From Sungkyunkwania multivorans (lineage in GTDB: Bacteria; Bacteroidota; Bacteroidia; Flavobacteriales; Flavobacteriaceae), in contig NZ_JBHTJH010000001.1 in the NCBI RefSeq assembly GCF_042675645.1, positions 186,001 to 250,000 of the forward strand: a DNA stretch of 64,000 bases. The letters run 5' to 3'. The notes below the pieces were generated by a model that was given only the letters and a program-made list of their open reading frames with translations, was not told where the DNA came from and ran no database searches. Shown piece by piece: positions 26,209 through 34,298 of this stretch. Each line of letters starts with the position of its first letter. The first letter of the stretch is position 1. Both the position numbers and the translations under genes were made by a program.

Positions 26209-26562
26209 TTAGAATTTTAGTCCTGCTTCTCTAGCACTTTCCGCTAATGATTTTACTCTTCCGTGATACAGATATCCACCTCTATCGAAAGAGATAGTAT
26301 CGATTCCAGCCTTTAAAGCCTTCTCTGCAATTGCCTTACCTACGGCAGCAGCAATTTCGGATTTGGTGCCTTTAGCAGCAATATCTTTGTCTCTAGAAGA
26401 AGCTGCAGCGATGGTCACACCAGCTACATCATCTACCAATTGAGCATATATCTCCTTATTACTTCTAAATACAGATAATCTAGGTCTTTGCGCGGTACCA
26501 GAAACCACTTTTCTGATGCGGTTTCTAATCCTTTGTCTTCTCTCAGTCTTTGATAATGCCAT
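26209..26562 (-). CDS. rplR: Ribosomal protein L18
   Basis: 117 residues. RPRLSVFRSNKEIYAQLVDDVAGVTIAAASS and the terminal FDRGGYLYHGRVKSLAESAREAGLKF are the family signatures. L18 binds 5S rRNA. It is 6 nt from rpsE. Confidence 0.99.
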   Translation of the reverse strand: MALSKTERRQRIRNRIRKVVSGTAQRPRLSVFRSNKEIYAQLVDDVAGVTIAAASSRDKDIAAKGTKSEIAAAVGKAIAEKALKAGIDTISFDRGGYLYHGRVKSLAESAREAGLKF

Positions 26563-26573
26563 AATGCTATATA

Positions 26574-27116
26574 TTAAGCTGATTTACCTGCTTTTCTTCT
26601 AATTTGCTCTCCAACAAACTTGATTCCTTTTCCTTTGTAAGGTTCTGGCTTACGGAAACTACGGATCTTAGCAGCAACTTGGCCTACCAATTGCTTGTCA
26701 TGAGAAGTTAACTTAACGAGTGGGTTTTTCCCTTTCTCTGATACAGTCTCTATTTTTACCTCTGGGGCTATATCCATAACGATGTTATGTGAAAACCCAA
26801 GAGCTAGGTCTAGTTTCTGACCTTGGTTGCTGGCTCTGTACCCAACTCCAACCAATTCCAATTCTTTAGTAAACCCTTTGGAAACACCTTCGACCATATT
26901 GTTGATCAACGATCTGTAAAGACCATGCTTTGCGCGGTGGTCCTTATTTTCTGAAGAACGCTCTAAAACCAATTGTCCTTCTTCTTGTTTGATCTCGATG
27001 TCCTTTATTTCTTGAGACAGCTCTCCTAGCTTCCCCTTTACGGTAACTACGCCATCTTTGATGTCTACTGTAACTCCGTCAGGAATCACGATCGGACTTT
27101 TACCTATTCTTGACAT
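26574..27116 (-). CDS. rplF: Ribosomal protein L6
   Basis: 180 residues with two tandem L6 domains: MSRIGKSPIVIPDGV at the start and the second with the signature near PEPYKGKGIKFVGEQIRRKAGKSA. It lies at the base of the L7/L12 stalk near the factor-binding site. Confidence 0.99.
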   Translation of the reverse strand: MSRIGKSPIVIPDGVTVDIKDGVVTVKGKLGELSQEIKDIEIKQEEGQLVLERSSENKDHRAKHGLYRSLINNMVEGVSKGFTKELELVGVGYRASNQGQKLDLALGFSHNIVMDIAPEVKIETVSEKGKNPLVKLTSHDKQLVGQVAAKIRSFRKPEPYKGKGIKFVGEQIRRKAGKSA

Positions 27117-27136
27117 TTCTTCTTGTCTTTAACTTA

Positions 27137-27535
27137 TTAGTAAACGTAACATAAAACTTCGCCTCCAACATTCTCTGCCTGGGCTTGTTTACCTGTCATC
27201 ACTCCTTTGGAGGTAGAAACTACTGCTACTCCAAGTCCGTTAAGAACCCTAGGAAGCTCTGCAGCACCGGCATACTGACGTAGACCAGGTGTGCTTACAC
27301 GCTGGATCTTCTTGATAATAGGCTCTTTGGTAAGCTTGTCGTACTTAAGTGCGATCTTGATGCTTCCTTGAACTGTATTGTCTTCAAACTTGTAACTAAG
27401 GATATATCCTTGGTCGAACAAGATCTTGGTGATCTCCTTCTTTAGTTTTGAAGCCGGAATCTCAACAACCCTGTGCCCTGCTCTGCTAGCGTTTCTGATT
27501 CTTGTTAAATAATCTGCTATTGGATCTGTGTACAT
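27137..27535 (-). CDS. rpsH: Ribosomal protein S8
   Basis: 132 residues. DPIADYLTRIRNASRAGH begins the N-terminal domain; the rRNA-binding C-terminal part has STSKGVMTGKQAQAENVGGEVLCYVY. In E. coli S8 also represses its own spc operon mRNA; no matching mRNA site was sought here. Confidence 0.99.
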   Translation of the reverse strand: MYTDPIADYLTRIRNASRAGHRVVEIPASKLKKEITKILFDQGYILSYKFEDNTVQGSIKIALKYDKLTKEPIIKKIQRVSTPGLRQYAGAAELPRVLNGLGVAVVSTSKGVMTGKQAQAENVGGEVLCYVY

Positions 27536-27604
27536 TGTAATGTATTTGCGGTTTTGGTTTTCGATTCCAGTAAATTGGGACCGAACCTGAAACCAATTAA
27601 AAAT

Positions 27605-27874
27605 TTACCAACTTGCTTTTTTAACTCCAGGAATCAATCCTTTGTTGGCCATCTCTCTGAACATGACACGAGAGATACCGAATTGACGCATGTACCCTTT
27701 AGGTCTTCCCGTAAGCTTACATCTGTTGTGTGCACGGACAGGGGAAGCGTTCTTTGGAAGTTTCTGTAATGCTTCGTAATCTCCAGCTTCTTTTAATGCT
27801 TTACGCTTTTCAGCATACTTAGCAATCAATTTAGCTCTTTTGACCTCACGGGCCTTCATTGATTCTTTAGCCAT
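27605..27874 (-). CDS. rpsN: Ribosomal protein S14 (long, zinc-free form)
   Basis: 89 residues, the long C-minus form. It has a single Cys (NRCKLTGRPKGYMRQFGISRV) instead of the CxxC...CxxC zinc ribbon of short S14. The Lys/Arg-rich N-terminus is typical. It lies 2 nt after rplE, with a 69-nt gap before rpsH. Confidence 0.99.
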   Translation of the reverse strand: MAKESMKAREVKRAKLIAKYAEKRKALKEAGDYEALQKLPKNASPVRAHNRCKLTGRPKGYMRQFGISRVMFREMANKGLIPGVKKASW

Positions 27875-27876
27875 CC

Positions 27877-28428
27877 TTAGTTCTTTTTAAAGGGTAATCC
27901 TAGTTCTGTTAATAATGATTTTGCCTCCTTATCGGTTTCAGCAGAAGTCACAAATGTGATATCCATACCAGAAATTCTGTTTACCTTATCGATATTGATC
28001 TCTGGGAAGATAATTTGCTCTGTGATACCTAGGTTGTAGTTGCCACGACCATCAAAACCATTGGCTTTGATACCAGAGAAATCTCTAACTCGTGGTAACG
28101 CTGAAGTAACCAAACGATCTAAGAATTCGTACATTCTTTCTCCTCGTAGGGTCACTTTTGCCCCAATAGGCATGCCTTTACGAAGTTTAAAGGAAGCGAC
28201 GTCTTTCTTAGAGATCGTGGCTATGGCTTTTTGACCAGTGATCATTGTTAACTCATCCACCGCATGGTCGATCAGTTTTTTATCGGCGACAGCGGCACCT
28301 ACCCCTCTACTCAAAACGATCTTTTCGAGTTTTGGCACCATCATTACATTTTTATAGCCGAATTCATCTGTAAGAGCAGTAACGATTCTGTCCTTGTACT
28401 CTTGCTTTAATCTTGGAACGTAAGCCAT
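27877..28428 (-). CDS. rplE: Ribosomal protein L5
   Basis: 183 residues. MAYVPRLKQEYKDRIVTALTDEFGYKNVMMVPKLEKIVLSRGVG starts it, and LRGERMYEFLDRLVTSALPRVRDFSG is the conserved core. It binds 5S rRNA and contacts P-site tRNA. Two nt from rplX and rpsN on either side. Confidence 0.99.
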   Translation of the reverse strand: MAYVPRLKQEYKDRIVTALTDEFGYKNVMMVPKLEKIVLSRGVGAAVADKKLIDHAVDELTMITGQKAIATISKKDVASFKLRKGMPIGAKVTLRGERMYEFLDRLVTSALPRVRDFSGIKANGFDGRGNYNLGITEQIIFPEINIDKVNRISGMDITFVTSAETDKEAKSLLTELGLPFKKN

Positions 28429-28430
28429 AA

Positions 28431-28742
28431 CTAAATTACTTCATTTGATTTTTTAGCAAATCTCACTTTCTTGTCTCCTTCCATTCTATAACCTACTCTT
28501 GTCGTTTCTCCTTTAGAGGTCAACAATGAAAGGTTAGATATTTGGATCGGAGCTTCTTTCTCGATAATACCACCTTGAGGATTTTGTGCACTTGGCTTAG
28601 CATGTTTCTTCACCATGTTCACACCCTCTACGATGGCCTTATTCTTTTCGCGAAAAATACGGATCACCTTGCCTTCTGTACCTTTATGGTCTCCAGCGAT
28701 CACTTTTACCGTATCTCCTGTTTTGATCTTTAGCTTTGTCAT
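28431..28742 (-). CDS. rplX: Ribosomal protein L24
   Basis: 103 residues. The KOW motif (KTGDTVKVIAGDHKGTEGKVIRIF) and GVNMVKKHAKPSAQNPQGGIIEKEAPIQISNLSL identify it. L24 is an early 50S assembly initiator binding the 5' end of 23S rRNA. Confidence 0.99.
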   Translation of the reverse strand: MTKLKIKTGDTVKVIAGDHKGTEGKVIRIFREKNKAIVEGVNMVKKHAKPSAQNPQGGIIEKEAPIQISNLSLLTSKGETTRVGYRMEGDKKVRFAKKSNEVI

Positions 28743-28755
28743 CTTTGATAATGTA

Positions 28756-29124
28756 TTAAAGCACCTCTGGTGCCAATGATACGATCTTCATGAACTGCTT
28801 ATCACGAAGTTCTCTAGCAACAGGACCAAACACACGGGTTCCTCTCATCTCTCCTGTTGGGTTCAAAAGAACACAAGCATTATCGTCGAAACGAATGTAT
28901 GACCCATCTGGTCTTCTTACTTCTTTCTTGGTACGAACTACTACTGCTGTAGACACTTGTCCTTTCTTAACGTTTCCGTTTGGAGTTGCATCTTTGACAG
29001 TGACAACGATCTTGTCACCAACAGAAGCGTATCTTCTTTTAGTACCTCCTAGAACACGGATGGTCAAAACTTCCTTTGCCCCTGTGTTGTCTGCTACTTT
29101 AAGTCTAGATTCTTGTTGTACCAT
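28756..29124 (-). CDS. rplN: Ribosomal protein L14
   Basis: 122 residues. MVQQESRLKVADNTGAKEVLTIRVLGG and the C-terminal GTRVFGPVARELRDKQFMKIVSLAPEVL are intact. L14 forms a bridge to the 30S and is the docking site for silencing factor RsfS. Confidence 0.99.
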   Translation of the reverse strand: MVQQESRLKVADNTGAKEVLTIRVLGGTKRRYASVGDKIVVTVKDATPNGNVKKGQVSTAVVVRTKKEVRRPDGSYIRFDDNACVLLNPTGEMRGTRVFGPVARELRDKQFMKIVSLAPEVL

Positions 29125-29126
29125 GA

Positions 29127-29384
29127 TTACTTCGCTCTTTCAATGATTTCTACCAATCTCCAACACTTGGACTTACTCAAAGGTCTTGTTTCCATGATCT
29201 TTACCGTATCGCCAATGTTGCAATCGTTTTGTTCGTCATGTGCGACATATTTCTTTGTCTTCAATACGAACTTACCGTACATAGGGTGCTTCACCTTTTT
29301 GACCTCAGAGACCACGATCGATTTCTGCATCTTGTTGCTGGTTACTACCCCTATTCTTTCTTTACGTAAATTTCTTTTTTCCAT
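29127..29384 (-). CDS. rpsQ: Ribosomal protein S17
   Basis: 85 residues, an OB-fold protein (RKERIGVVTSNKMQKSIVVSEVKKVKHPMYGKF...NIGDTVKIMETRPLSKSKCWRLVEII). It binds 16S rRNA early in assembly. Two nt separate it from rplN. Confidence 0.99.
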   Translation of the reverse strand: MEKRNLRKERIGVVTSNKMQKSIVVSEVKKVKHPMYGKFVLKTKKYVAHDEQNDCNIGDTVKIMETRPLSKSKCWRLVEIIERAK

Positions 29385-29401
29385 CTTTAGCAGGAATCAA
29401 A

Positions 29402-29593
29402 TTATTGCGCTGATCTAGCGGTTATCTCAGTTGCGATTCGCGCCACGGTCTTTCTTACAACTCTCAGTTGCATTGGATTCTCAAGTGGCGTGATAGCATG
29501 AGCCATTTTTAGATCGGCATAGTTCTTTTTGAACTCACCAAGCTTTTCTTGAAGCTCGGCAGTAGATAATTGTTTAATTTCTGACTGTTTCAT
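29402..29593 (-). CDS. rpmC: Ribosomal protein L29
   Basis: 63 residues of two long helices (MKQSEIKQLSTAELQEKLGEFKKNYADLKMAHAITPLENPMQLRVVRKTVARIATE). L29 lies at the polypeptide exit tunnel beside L23 and helps dock trigger factor and SRP. Confidence 0.98.
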   Translation of the reverse strand: MKQSEIKQLSTAELQEKLGEFKKNYADLKMAHAITPLENPMQLRVVRKTVARIATEITARSAQ

Positions 29594-29604
29594 AACTTCT
29601 TAGT

Positions 29605-30024
29605 TTAAGCTTCGAAATCTCGAGCCATGACAAACTTGGTTTTAACTGGAAGTTTTTGAGCGGCCAAACGCAATGCTTCTTTAGCTACGTCTAATGGCAC
29701 ACCACCAACTTCGAACATAATTCTGCCAGGTTTAACTACAGCTGCCCAATATTCTGGAGCACCTTTACCTTTACCCATACGTACTTCCAATGGCTTTTTA
29801 GTGATAGGCTTGTCTGGAAAGATCTTGATCCATAGTTGTCCTTCTCTCTTCATGTAACGAGTAGCTGCGATACGCGCTGCTTCGATCTGACGAGAAGTGA
29901 TGAAACTCGAATCTAAAGATTTGATCCCGAACATTCCGTTAGAGAGCTGATGCCCTCTTTGGGAGTTACCTTTCATGCGCCCCTTCTGTACCTTGCGATA
30001 TTTCGTTCTTTTAGGCTGTAACAT
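29605..30024 (-). CDS. rplP: Ribosomal protein L16
   Basis: 139 residues. MLQPKRTKYRKVQKGRMKGNSQRG starts it; RYMKREGQLWIKIFPDKPITKKPLEVRMGKGKGAPEYW is the family signature. L16 shapes the A-site region of the 50S subunit. Confidence 0.99.
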   Translation of the reverse strand: MLQPKRTKYRKVQKGRMKGNSQRGHQLSNGMFGIKSLDSSFITSRQIEAARIAATRYMKREGQLWIKIFPDKPITKKPLEVRMGKGKGAPEYWAAVVKPGRIMFEVGGVPLDVAKEALRLAAQKLPVKTKFVMARDFEA

Positions 30025-30044
30025 TTTTCTTTTACTTTAAAAAA

Positions 30045-30764
30045 TTACTTTTTACGACGTGCCTTTGGCTTTCCTCCTCGGTCTCCACCTTTTCCACCAG
30101 ACTTCTTGCCCATTCCAACTAGCGGAGAGAGTTCTCTTTTACCGTAGACTTCGCCTTTCATGATCCATACTTTGATACCCAATCTACCATAAGTAGTATG
30201 AGCCTCGTGCAAAGCATAGTCAATATCAGCTCTAAATGTCGATAATGGGATGCGACCATCTTTATAAGACTCTGAACGTGCCATTTCAGCACCATTCAAA
30301 CGTCCTGAGATCTGAATTTTTATCCCCTCACAGTTCATACGCATTGCAGCCGCAATAGCCATTTTGATCGCACGACGATAGCTGATCCTGCTTTCGATTT
30401 GTCGGGCAATACTGGCGGCTACGAGATTAGCGTCTAACTCAGGTCTCTTGATCTCAAAGATATTGATCTGCACCTCTTTGTTGGTGATCTTCTTAAGCTC
30501 CTCTTTTAGCTTGTCTACCTCCTGTCCGCCTTTTCCAATAATAATACCGGGTCTTGCGGTGGTGATAGTAACGGTTACAAGCTTCAAGGTGCGCTCGATG
30601 ATCACACGTGACACACTAGCTTTCGATAGACGTGCATGGACGTACTTGCGAATCTTGTCATCTTCGGCAAGTTTATCTCCATAGTCATTACCTCCGTACC
30701 AGTTGGATTCCCATCCTCTGATGATACCAAGGCGATTTCCGATCGGATTTGTCTTCTGTCCCAT
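30045..30764 (-). CDS. rpsC: Ribosomal protein S3
   Basis: 239 residues. The KH domain (RPGIIIGKGGQEVDKLKEEL) and the C-terminal domain (RMNCEGIKIQISGRLNGAEMARSESYKDGRIPLSTFRADIDYA) are intact, ending in a basic tail. S3 lines the mRNA entry channel. Confidence 0.99.
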   Translation of the reverse strand: MGQKTNPIGNRLGIIRGWESNWYGGNDYGDKLAEDDKIRKYVHARLSKASVSRVIIERTLKLVTVTITTARPGIIIGKGGQEVDKLKEELKKITNKEVQINIFEIKRPELDANLVAASIARQIESRISYRRAIKMAIAAAMRMNCEGIKIQISGRLNGAEMARSESYKDGRIPLSTFRADIDYALHEAHTTYGRLGIKVWIMKGEVYGKRELSPLVGMGKKSGGKGGDRGGKPKARRKK

Positions 30765-30771
30765 GTCTTAC

Positions 30772-31179
30772 TTAGCTTTGTGTGTTATCTTTTGCTCCCA
30801 ACACGATCGTTACGTGGTTGGAGCGTTTTCTAATTCTATGTGCGCGACCCTGTGGTGCTGGACGTAGTCTTTTTAACATACTTCCACCATCAACTCGGAT
30901 CTCCTTTACAAATAGTTCTGCCTCCTCAATGCTTGCCTCTTCGTTCTTCGCTTGCCAGTTAGCGATCGCCGACAGCAAAAGTTTCTCTAAACGACGTGAA
31001 GCTTCTTTGGTGCTGAACTTCAAAATAGCAAGCGCATGCTCCACCTTTTGACCTCTGATCTGGTCTGCGACCAATCGCATCTTTCTAGGTGAAGTAGGGC
31101 AGTTATTCAACTTTGCAAACGCAACAGACTTCTTAGCCTCCTTAATTTGCTCTGCTCTTTCTCTTTTACGAACTCCCAT
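30772..31179 (-). CDS. rplV: Ribosomal protein L22
   Basis: 135 residues. The N-terminal extension is followed by NCPTSPRKMRLVADQIRGQKVEHALAIL and the beta-hairpin region (LRPAPQGRAHRIRKRSNHVTIVL) that lines the exit tunnel, a site of macrolide contact. Confidence 0.99.
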   Translation of the reverse strand: MGVRKRERAEQIKEAKKSVAFAKLNNCPTSPRKMRLVADQIRGQKVEHALAILKFSTKEASRRLEKLLLSAIANWQAKNEEASIEEAELFVKEIRVDGGSMLKRLRPAPQGRAHRIRKRSNHVTIVLGAKDNTQS

Positions 31180-31188
31180 AGCTACTTA

Positions 31189-31467
31189 TTATTTTTTTCC
31201 TTTATTTTTTGCACCAGCGTGTCCACGGAATGAACGTGTTGGTGAAAATTCTCCTAATTTATGACCTACCATGTTCTCTGTGACATAGACTGGTACAAAC
31301 TGACGACCGTTGTGTACAGCGATTGTTTGCCCGATAAAGTCTGGAGTGATCATCGAAGCTCGAGACCATGTTTTGATCACAGTCTTCTTGCCAGATTCTA
31401 CATTTGCCTGAACTTTCTTCTCTAGGCTATAGTGTACGTATGGTCCTTTTTTTAGTGAACGTGCCAT
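31189..31467 (-). CDS. rpsS: Ribosomal protein S19
   Basis: 92 residues. MARSLKKGPYVHYSLEKKV and the signature HNGRQFVPVYVTENMVGHKLGEFSPTRSFRGHAG identify it. It sits in the 30S head near tRNA with S13. Confidence 0.99.
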   Translation of the reverse strand: MARSLKKGPYVHYSLEKKVQANVESGKKTVIKTWSRASMITPDFIGQTIAVHNGRQFVPVYVTENMVGHKLGEFSPTRSFRGHAGAKNKGKK

Positions 31468-31477
31468 TTCTTTCCTT

Positions 31478-32302
31478 TTATTTCTTTCTACGTTCTACAA
31501 TATACTTGTTGCTCGCCTTGGTCTTCGATCTCGTACGATACCCTTTTGCAGGCAATCCTTTTCTTGATCTTGGGTGACCTCCTGAAGATTTCCCTTCACC
31601 ACCACCCATTGGGTGATCGACCGGGTTCATCACTACAGGTCTAGTTCTTGGTCTGCGACCTAACCAACGGCTTCTACCCGCCTTTCCAGAAACCAGCAAC
31701 TGGTGATCTGAGTTGGACACGGCACCGATGGTCGCCAAACAATTCACTAGTATTAATCTGGTCTCGCCAGACGGCAATTTGATCGTAGCATACTTCCCAT
31801 CTCTTGCCATCAACTGAGCGAAAGCTCCAGCACTACGAGCCATAACAGCTCCTTGACCTGGACGTAACTCAATACAAGAAATGATCGTACCTAGTGGAAT
31901 AGCACTCAGTGGCAAAGCATTACCGATCTCCGGCTCTACCTCTTCCCCTGAAACAACGTTTTGCCCAACTTGTAGTCCATTTTGAGCAACGATATATCGC
32001 TTTTCACCGTCTTTGTACTGAACCAGCGCAATAAACGCTGTTCTGTTTGGATCGTACTCGATCGTTAATACTTCAGCTGGATCGTTAAAACGATTACGCT
32101 TGAAGTCGATGATACGATACCTTCTCTTATGACCACCACCTTTGTAGCGCATGGTCATCTTACCTTGACTGTTTCTACCACCAGACCTTTTTTTCGGAGC
32201 AAGCAAGCTTTTCTCCGGCTTATCAGTAGTGATCGCGTCAAATCCGTTCACTACTCTAAAACGCTGCCCTGGTGTAATTGGCTTTAATTTTCTTACTGAC
32301 AT
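31478..32302 (-). CDS. rplB: Ribosomal protein L2
   Basis: 274 residues. The OB and SH3-like domains are followed by the conserved C-terminal segment NPVDHPMGGGEGKSSGGHPRSRKGLPAKGYRTR, whose His is essential for peptidyl transfer in the E. coli protein. It is a primary 23S rRNA binder. Confidence 0.99.
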   Translation of the reverse strand: MSVRKLKPITPGQRFRVVNGFDAITTDKPEKSLLAPKKRSGGRNSQGKMTMRYKGGGHKRRYRIIDFKRNRFNDPAEVLTIEYDPNRTAFIALVQYKDGEKRYIVAQNGLQVGQNVVSGEEVEPEIGNALPLSAIPLGTIISCIELRPGQGAVMARSAGAFAQLMARDGKYATIKLPSGETRLILVNCLATIGAVSNSDHQLLVSGKAGRSRWLGRRPRTRPVVMNPVDHPMGGGEGKSSGGHPRSRKGLPAKGYRTRSKTKASNKYIVERRKK

Positions 32303-32316
32303 TTTCGCCTTTTTAC

Positions 32317-32607
32317 TTAGATATTGCTATAAAAATCTATGATATCTCCTTCCGCTACTTGTACGATCGCTTTTTTGTATCCGCTCGTCTTACCTTGCTG
32401 AACACCAGTTCTCGTGTAACGTGTCTTTCTTTTGGGACCATAATTCATTGTACGAACCTTTTCAACATTAACCCCGTAAGTTGCCTCAACGGCTTCCTTG
32501 ATCTGGATCTTATTTGCTTTTGGATCTACAACGAACGCGTAGCGATTGAAATTCTCGCTATCTGCAGTCGCCTTTTCCGTAATAATAGGTTTTACTAAGA
32601 TACTCAT
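32317..32607 (-). CDS. rplW: Ribosomal protein L23
   Basis: 96 residues. MSILVKPIITEKATADSENFNRYAFVVDPKANKIQIKEAVEATYGV is typical. It is the trigger factor and SRP docking protein at the tunnel exit. Confidence 0.98.
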   Translation of the reverse strand: MSILVKPIITEKATADSENFNRYAFVVDPKANKIQIKEAVEATYGVNVEKVRTMNYGPKRKTRYTRTGVQQGKTSGYKKAIVQVAEGDIIDFYSNI

Positions 32608-32614
32608 CGGGTTA

Positions 32615-33244
32615 TTATTTACTTAGGTTTGACTCTATCCCTTCAACAGACCCTTCCAAAAGCACCACGTTATTCGCGTTCATTATCTTGTAAGTACTTA
32701 ATTCTGAGTTTGTTACAACTTCAACACCCTTCAAATTGCGCGACGACAAATATACATTATTATTAGTGTCGCCCAAGACGAATAGGGCTTTTTTACCTTC
32801 TAGCCCTAAAGCATTGAGAACACCAACAAAATCTTTTGTCCTTGGCGCTTCAAAAGTGAAGTCCTCCAATACCACTAACGACTCTGATTGTGCCTTTAAC
32901 GACAGCGCAGATTTTCGCGCCAATCTCTTCAGGTTTTTATTCAACTTGAAGCTGTAGTTGCGTGGTCTTGGACCAAACACTCTACCTCCTCCTTTGAAGA
33001 TCGGAGACTTGATGCTACCTGCACGTGCTGTACCGGTACCTTTTTGCTTTTTGATCTTACGGGTACTTCCCACGATCTCAGCACGCTCCTTCGCCTTATG
33101 CGTTCCTTGTCTCTGATTTGCAAGATATTGCTTCACATCCAAGTAAAGTGCATTTTCATTAGGCTCTATTCCGAAAACAGCATCAGAAAGCTTTGCCTTT
33201 CTACCTGTTTCTTTTCCTTTAATGTTTAAAACTGCTACCTCCAT
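32615..33244 (-). CDS. rplD: Ribosomal protein L4
   Basis: 209 residues. The extended loop that reaches into the tunnel is visible (STRKIKKQKGTGTARAGSIKSPIFKGGGRVFGPRPRNY). In E. coli L4 represses its own S10 operon through the mRNA leader; here rplC has its own structured leader (33893-33970). Its ATG overlaps the rplC stop by one base (TAATG). Confidence 0.99.
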   Translation of the reverse strand: MEVAVLNIKGKETGRKAKLSDAVFGIEPNENALYLDVKQYLANQRQGTHKAKERAEIVGSTRKIKKQKGTGTARAGSIKSPIFKGGGRVFGPRPRNYSFKLNKNLKRLARKSALSLKAQSESLVVLEDFTFEAPRTKDFVGVLNALGLEGKKALFVLGDTNNNVYLSSRNLKGVEVVTNSELSTYKIMNANNVVLLEGSVEGIESNLSK

Positions 33245-33861
33245 TACTTCTGAATGATTACATAAGCGTTCTTATGGCCAGGAACTGCACCCTTTACAAC
33301 GAGCAAGTTCTTATCTGCTACCACCTTTAACACTCTCAAGTTTTGAACTTTCACTTTCTCACCACCCATTCTTCCTGCCATGCGCATTCCTTTGAACACA
33401 CGCGCTGGATATGATGCAGCACCAATAGATCCAGGAGCTCTTAGACGGTTGTGTTGTCCGTGAGTAGCTTGACCTACACCACCAAAACCATGTCTTTTAA
33501 CCACCCCTTGGAATCCTTTACCTTTGGAAGTACCCGAAACATCTACGAATTCCCCTTCGTTAAAGTGCTCTACTGTGATGGTATCGCCTAATTTGTACTC
33601 CTCTTCAAATCCTTGGAACTCGACAACCTTGTACTTAGGCGATGTACCTGCTTTCTTAAAGTGACCATTGGCCGCTTTGGTAGCACGCTTCTCTGCCTTG
33701 TCATCGAAACCAAGTTGAAGAGCTTCATACCCGTCAACCTCATTGGTTCTGACTTGGGTAACGACACATGGACCTGCTTCGATAACGGTACATGGGATGT
33801 TTTTCCCATTCTCGTCAAAGATGCTAGTCATGCCGATTTTCTTTCCGATTAACCCAGACAT
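33244..33861 (-). CDS. rplC: Ribosomal protein L3
   Basis: 205 residues. MSGLIGKKIGMTSIFDENGK and the central GKGFQGVVKRHGFGGVGQATHGQHNRLRAPGSIGAASYPARVFKGMRMAGRMGG are the family hallmarks. L3 helps start 50S assembly. It is the first gene of its transcript: a promoter lies at 33993-34022 and a terminator after rpsJ at 34201. Confidence 0.99.
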   Translation of the reverse strand: MSGLIGKKIGMTSIFDENGKNIPCTVIEAGPCVVTQVRTNEVDGYEALQLGFDDKAEKRATKAANGHFKKAGTSPKYKVVEFQGFEEEYKLGDTITVEHFNEGEFVDVSGTSKGKGFQGVVKRHGFGGVGQATHGQHNRLRAPGSIGAASYPARVFKGMRMAGRMGGEKVKVQNLRVLKVVADKNLLVVKGAVPGHKNAYVIIQK

Positions 33862-33892
33862 AAAAAATTAATTAATTGTTTAAAGTTTATTC

Positions 33893-33923
33893 AAAATAAA
33901 AACACCTATGTACCATAAGTGTT
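33893..33923 (-). promoter_or_regulatory. Attenuator-like hairpin in the rplC leader
   Basis: On the transcript, AACACTTATG, GTA loop, CATAGGTGTT (10 pairs, one G-U; 33901-33923), followed by TTTATTTT, then about 35 nt to the rplC ATG. This has the form of a terminator placed between promoter and first gene. Two smaller upstream hairpins (33941-33955 and GTGCC/GGCAC at 33956-33970) could form alternative pairings with it. Confidence 0.6.
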
Positions 33924-33992
33924 TCAATCTAATTACCCCACTCTACTGCCCAGAGGTGCCAAATAGGCACAATAAGCCCCGCAAATGGTGTG

Positions 33993-34022
33993 CAAAGGTA
34001 TTAAATTTTTTGTAAGATTCAA
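33993..34022 (-). promoter_or_regulatory. Promoter of the rplC ribosomal protein operon
   Basis: On the minus strand TTG (34020-34022), 19 nt, TACCTTTG (33993-34000), an exact match to the Bacteroidota housekeeping consensus. It gives a leader of about 125 nt. Confidence 0.85.
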
Positions 34023-34195
34023 CCTCTGAGTCAAATTAATTGCGAACTATTTCGTCAGCATCTAAAAACGACCCCTTTAACACCTTTGAAATAGCCGAAT
34101 TCACGGCCTCCTCAAAGAATTTTTCACACAAAGACGCCATGTCAAAAATCCATTTTTCGAAGAAGGTAGATTTCATCATCATTAGACTGGAAACG

Positions 34196-34224
34196 AAAAA
34201 GTGCGCGATCACGCGCACTTTTTT
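34196..34224. terminator. Strong bidirectional terminator between rpsJ and rplC
   Basis: GTGCGCG, ATCA loop, CGCGCAC (34201-34218) with A5 on the left and T6 on the right, so a GC-rich stem with a T-run on either strand. In the direction of the operon it stops the rpsL-rpsG-fusA-rpsJ transcript about 120 nt after rpsJ. Confidence 0.85.
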
Positions 34225-34298
34225 CAACTATATCTAAAGTAAAAGTTTATTCTACTTTATACTGGATTCCAGAACTTATCCGAAATGTGTTGAACCAA

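Noticed and set aside
34036..34227. 63-codon minus-strand frame between rpsJ and rplC
   Set aside because: Its first codons lie within the terminator hairpin. Only the inner 48-codon part is mentioned as a low-interest finding.
34040..34237. 65-codon plus-strand frame in the same interval
   Set aside because: It runs through the terminator stem and covers promoter sequence; no plus-strand promoter is seen.
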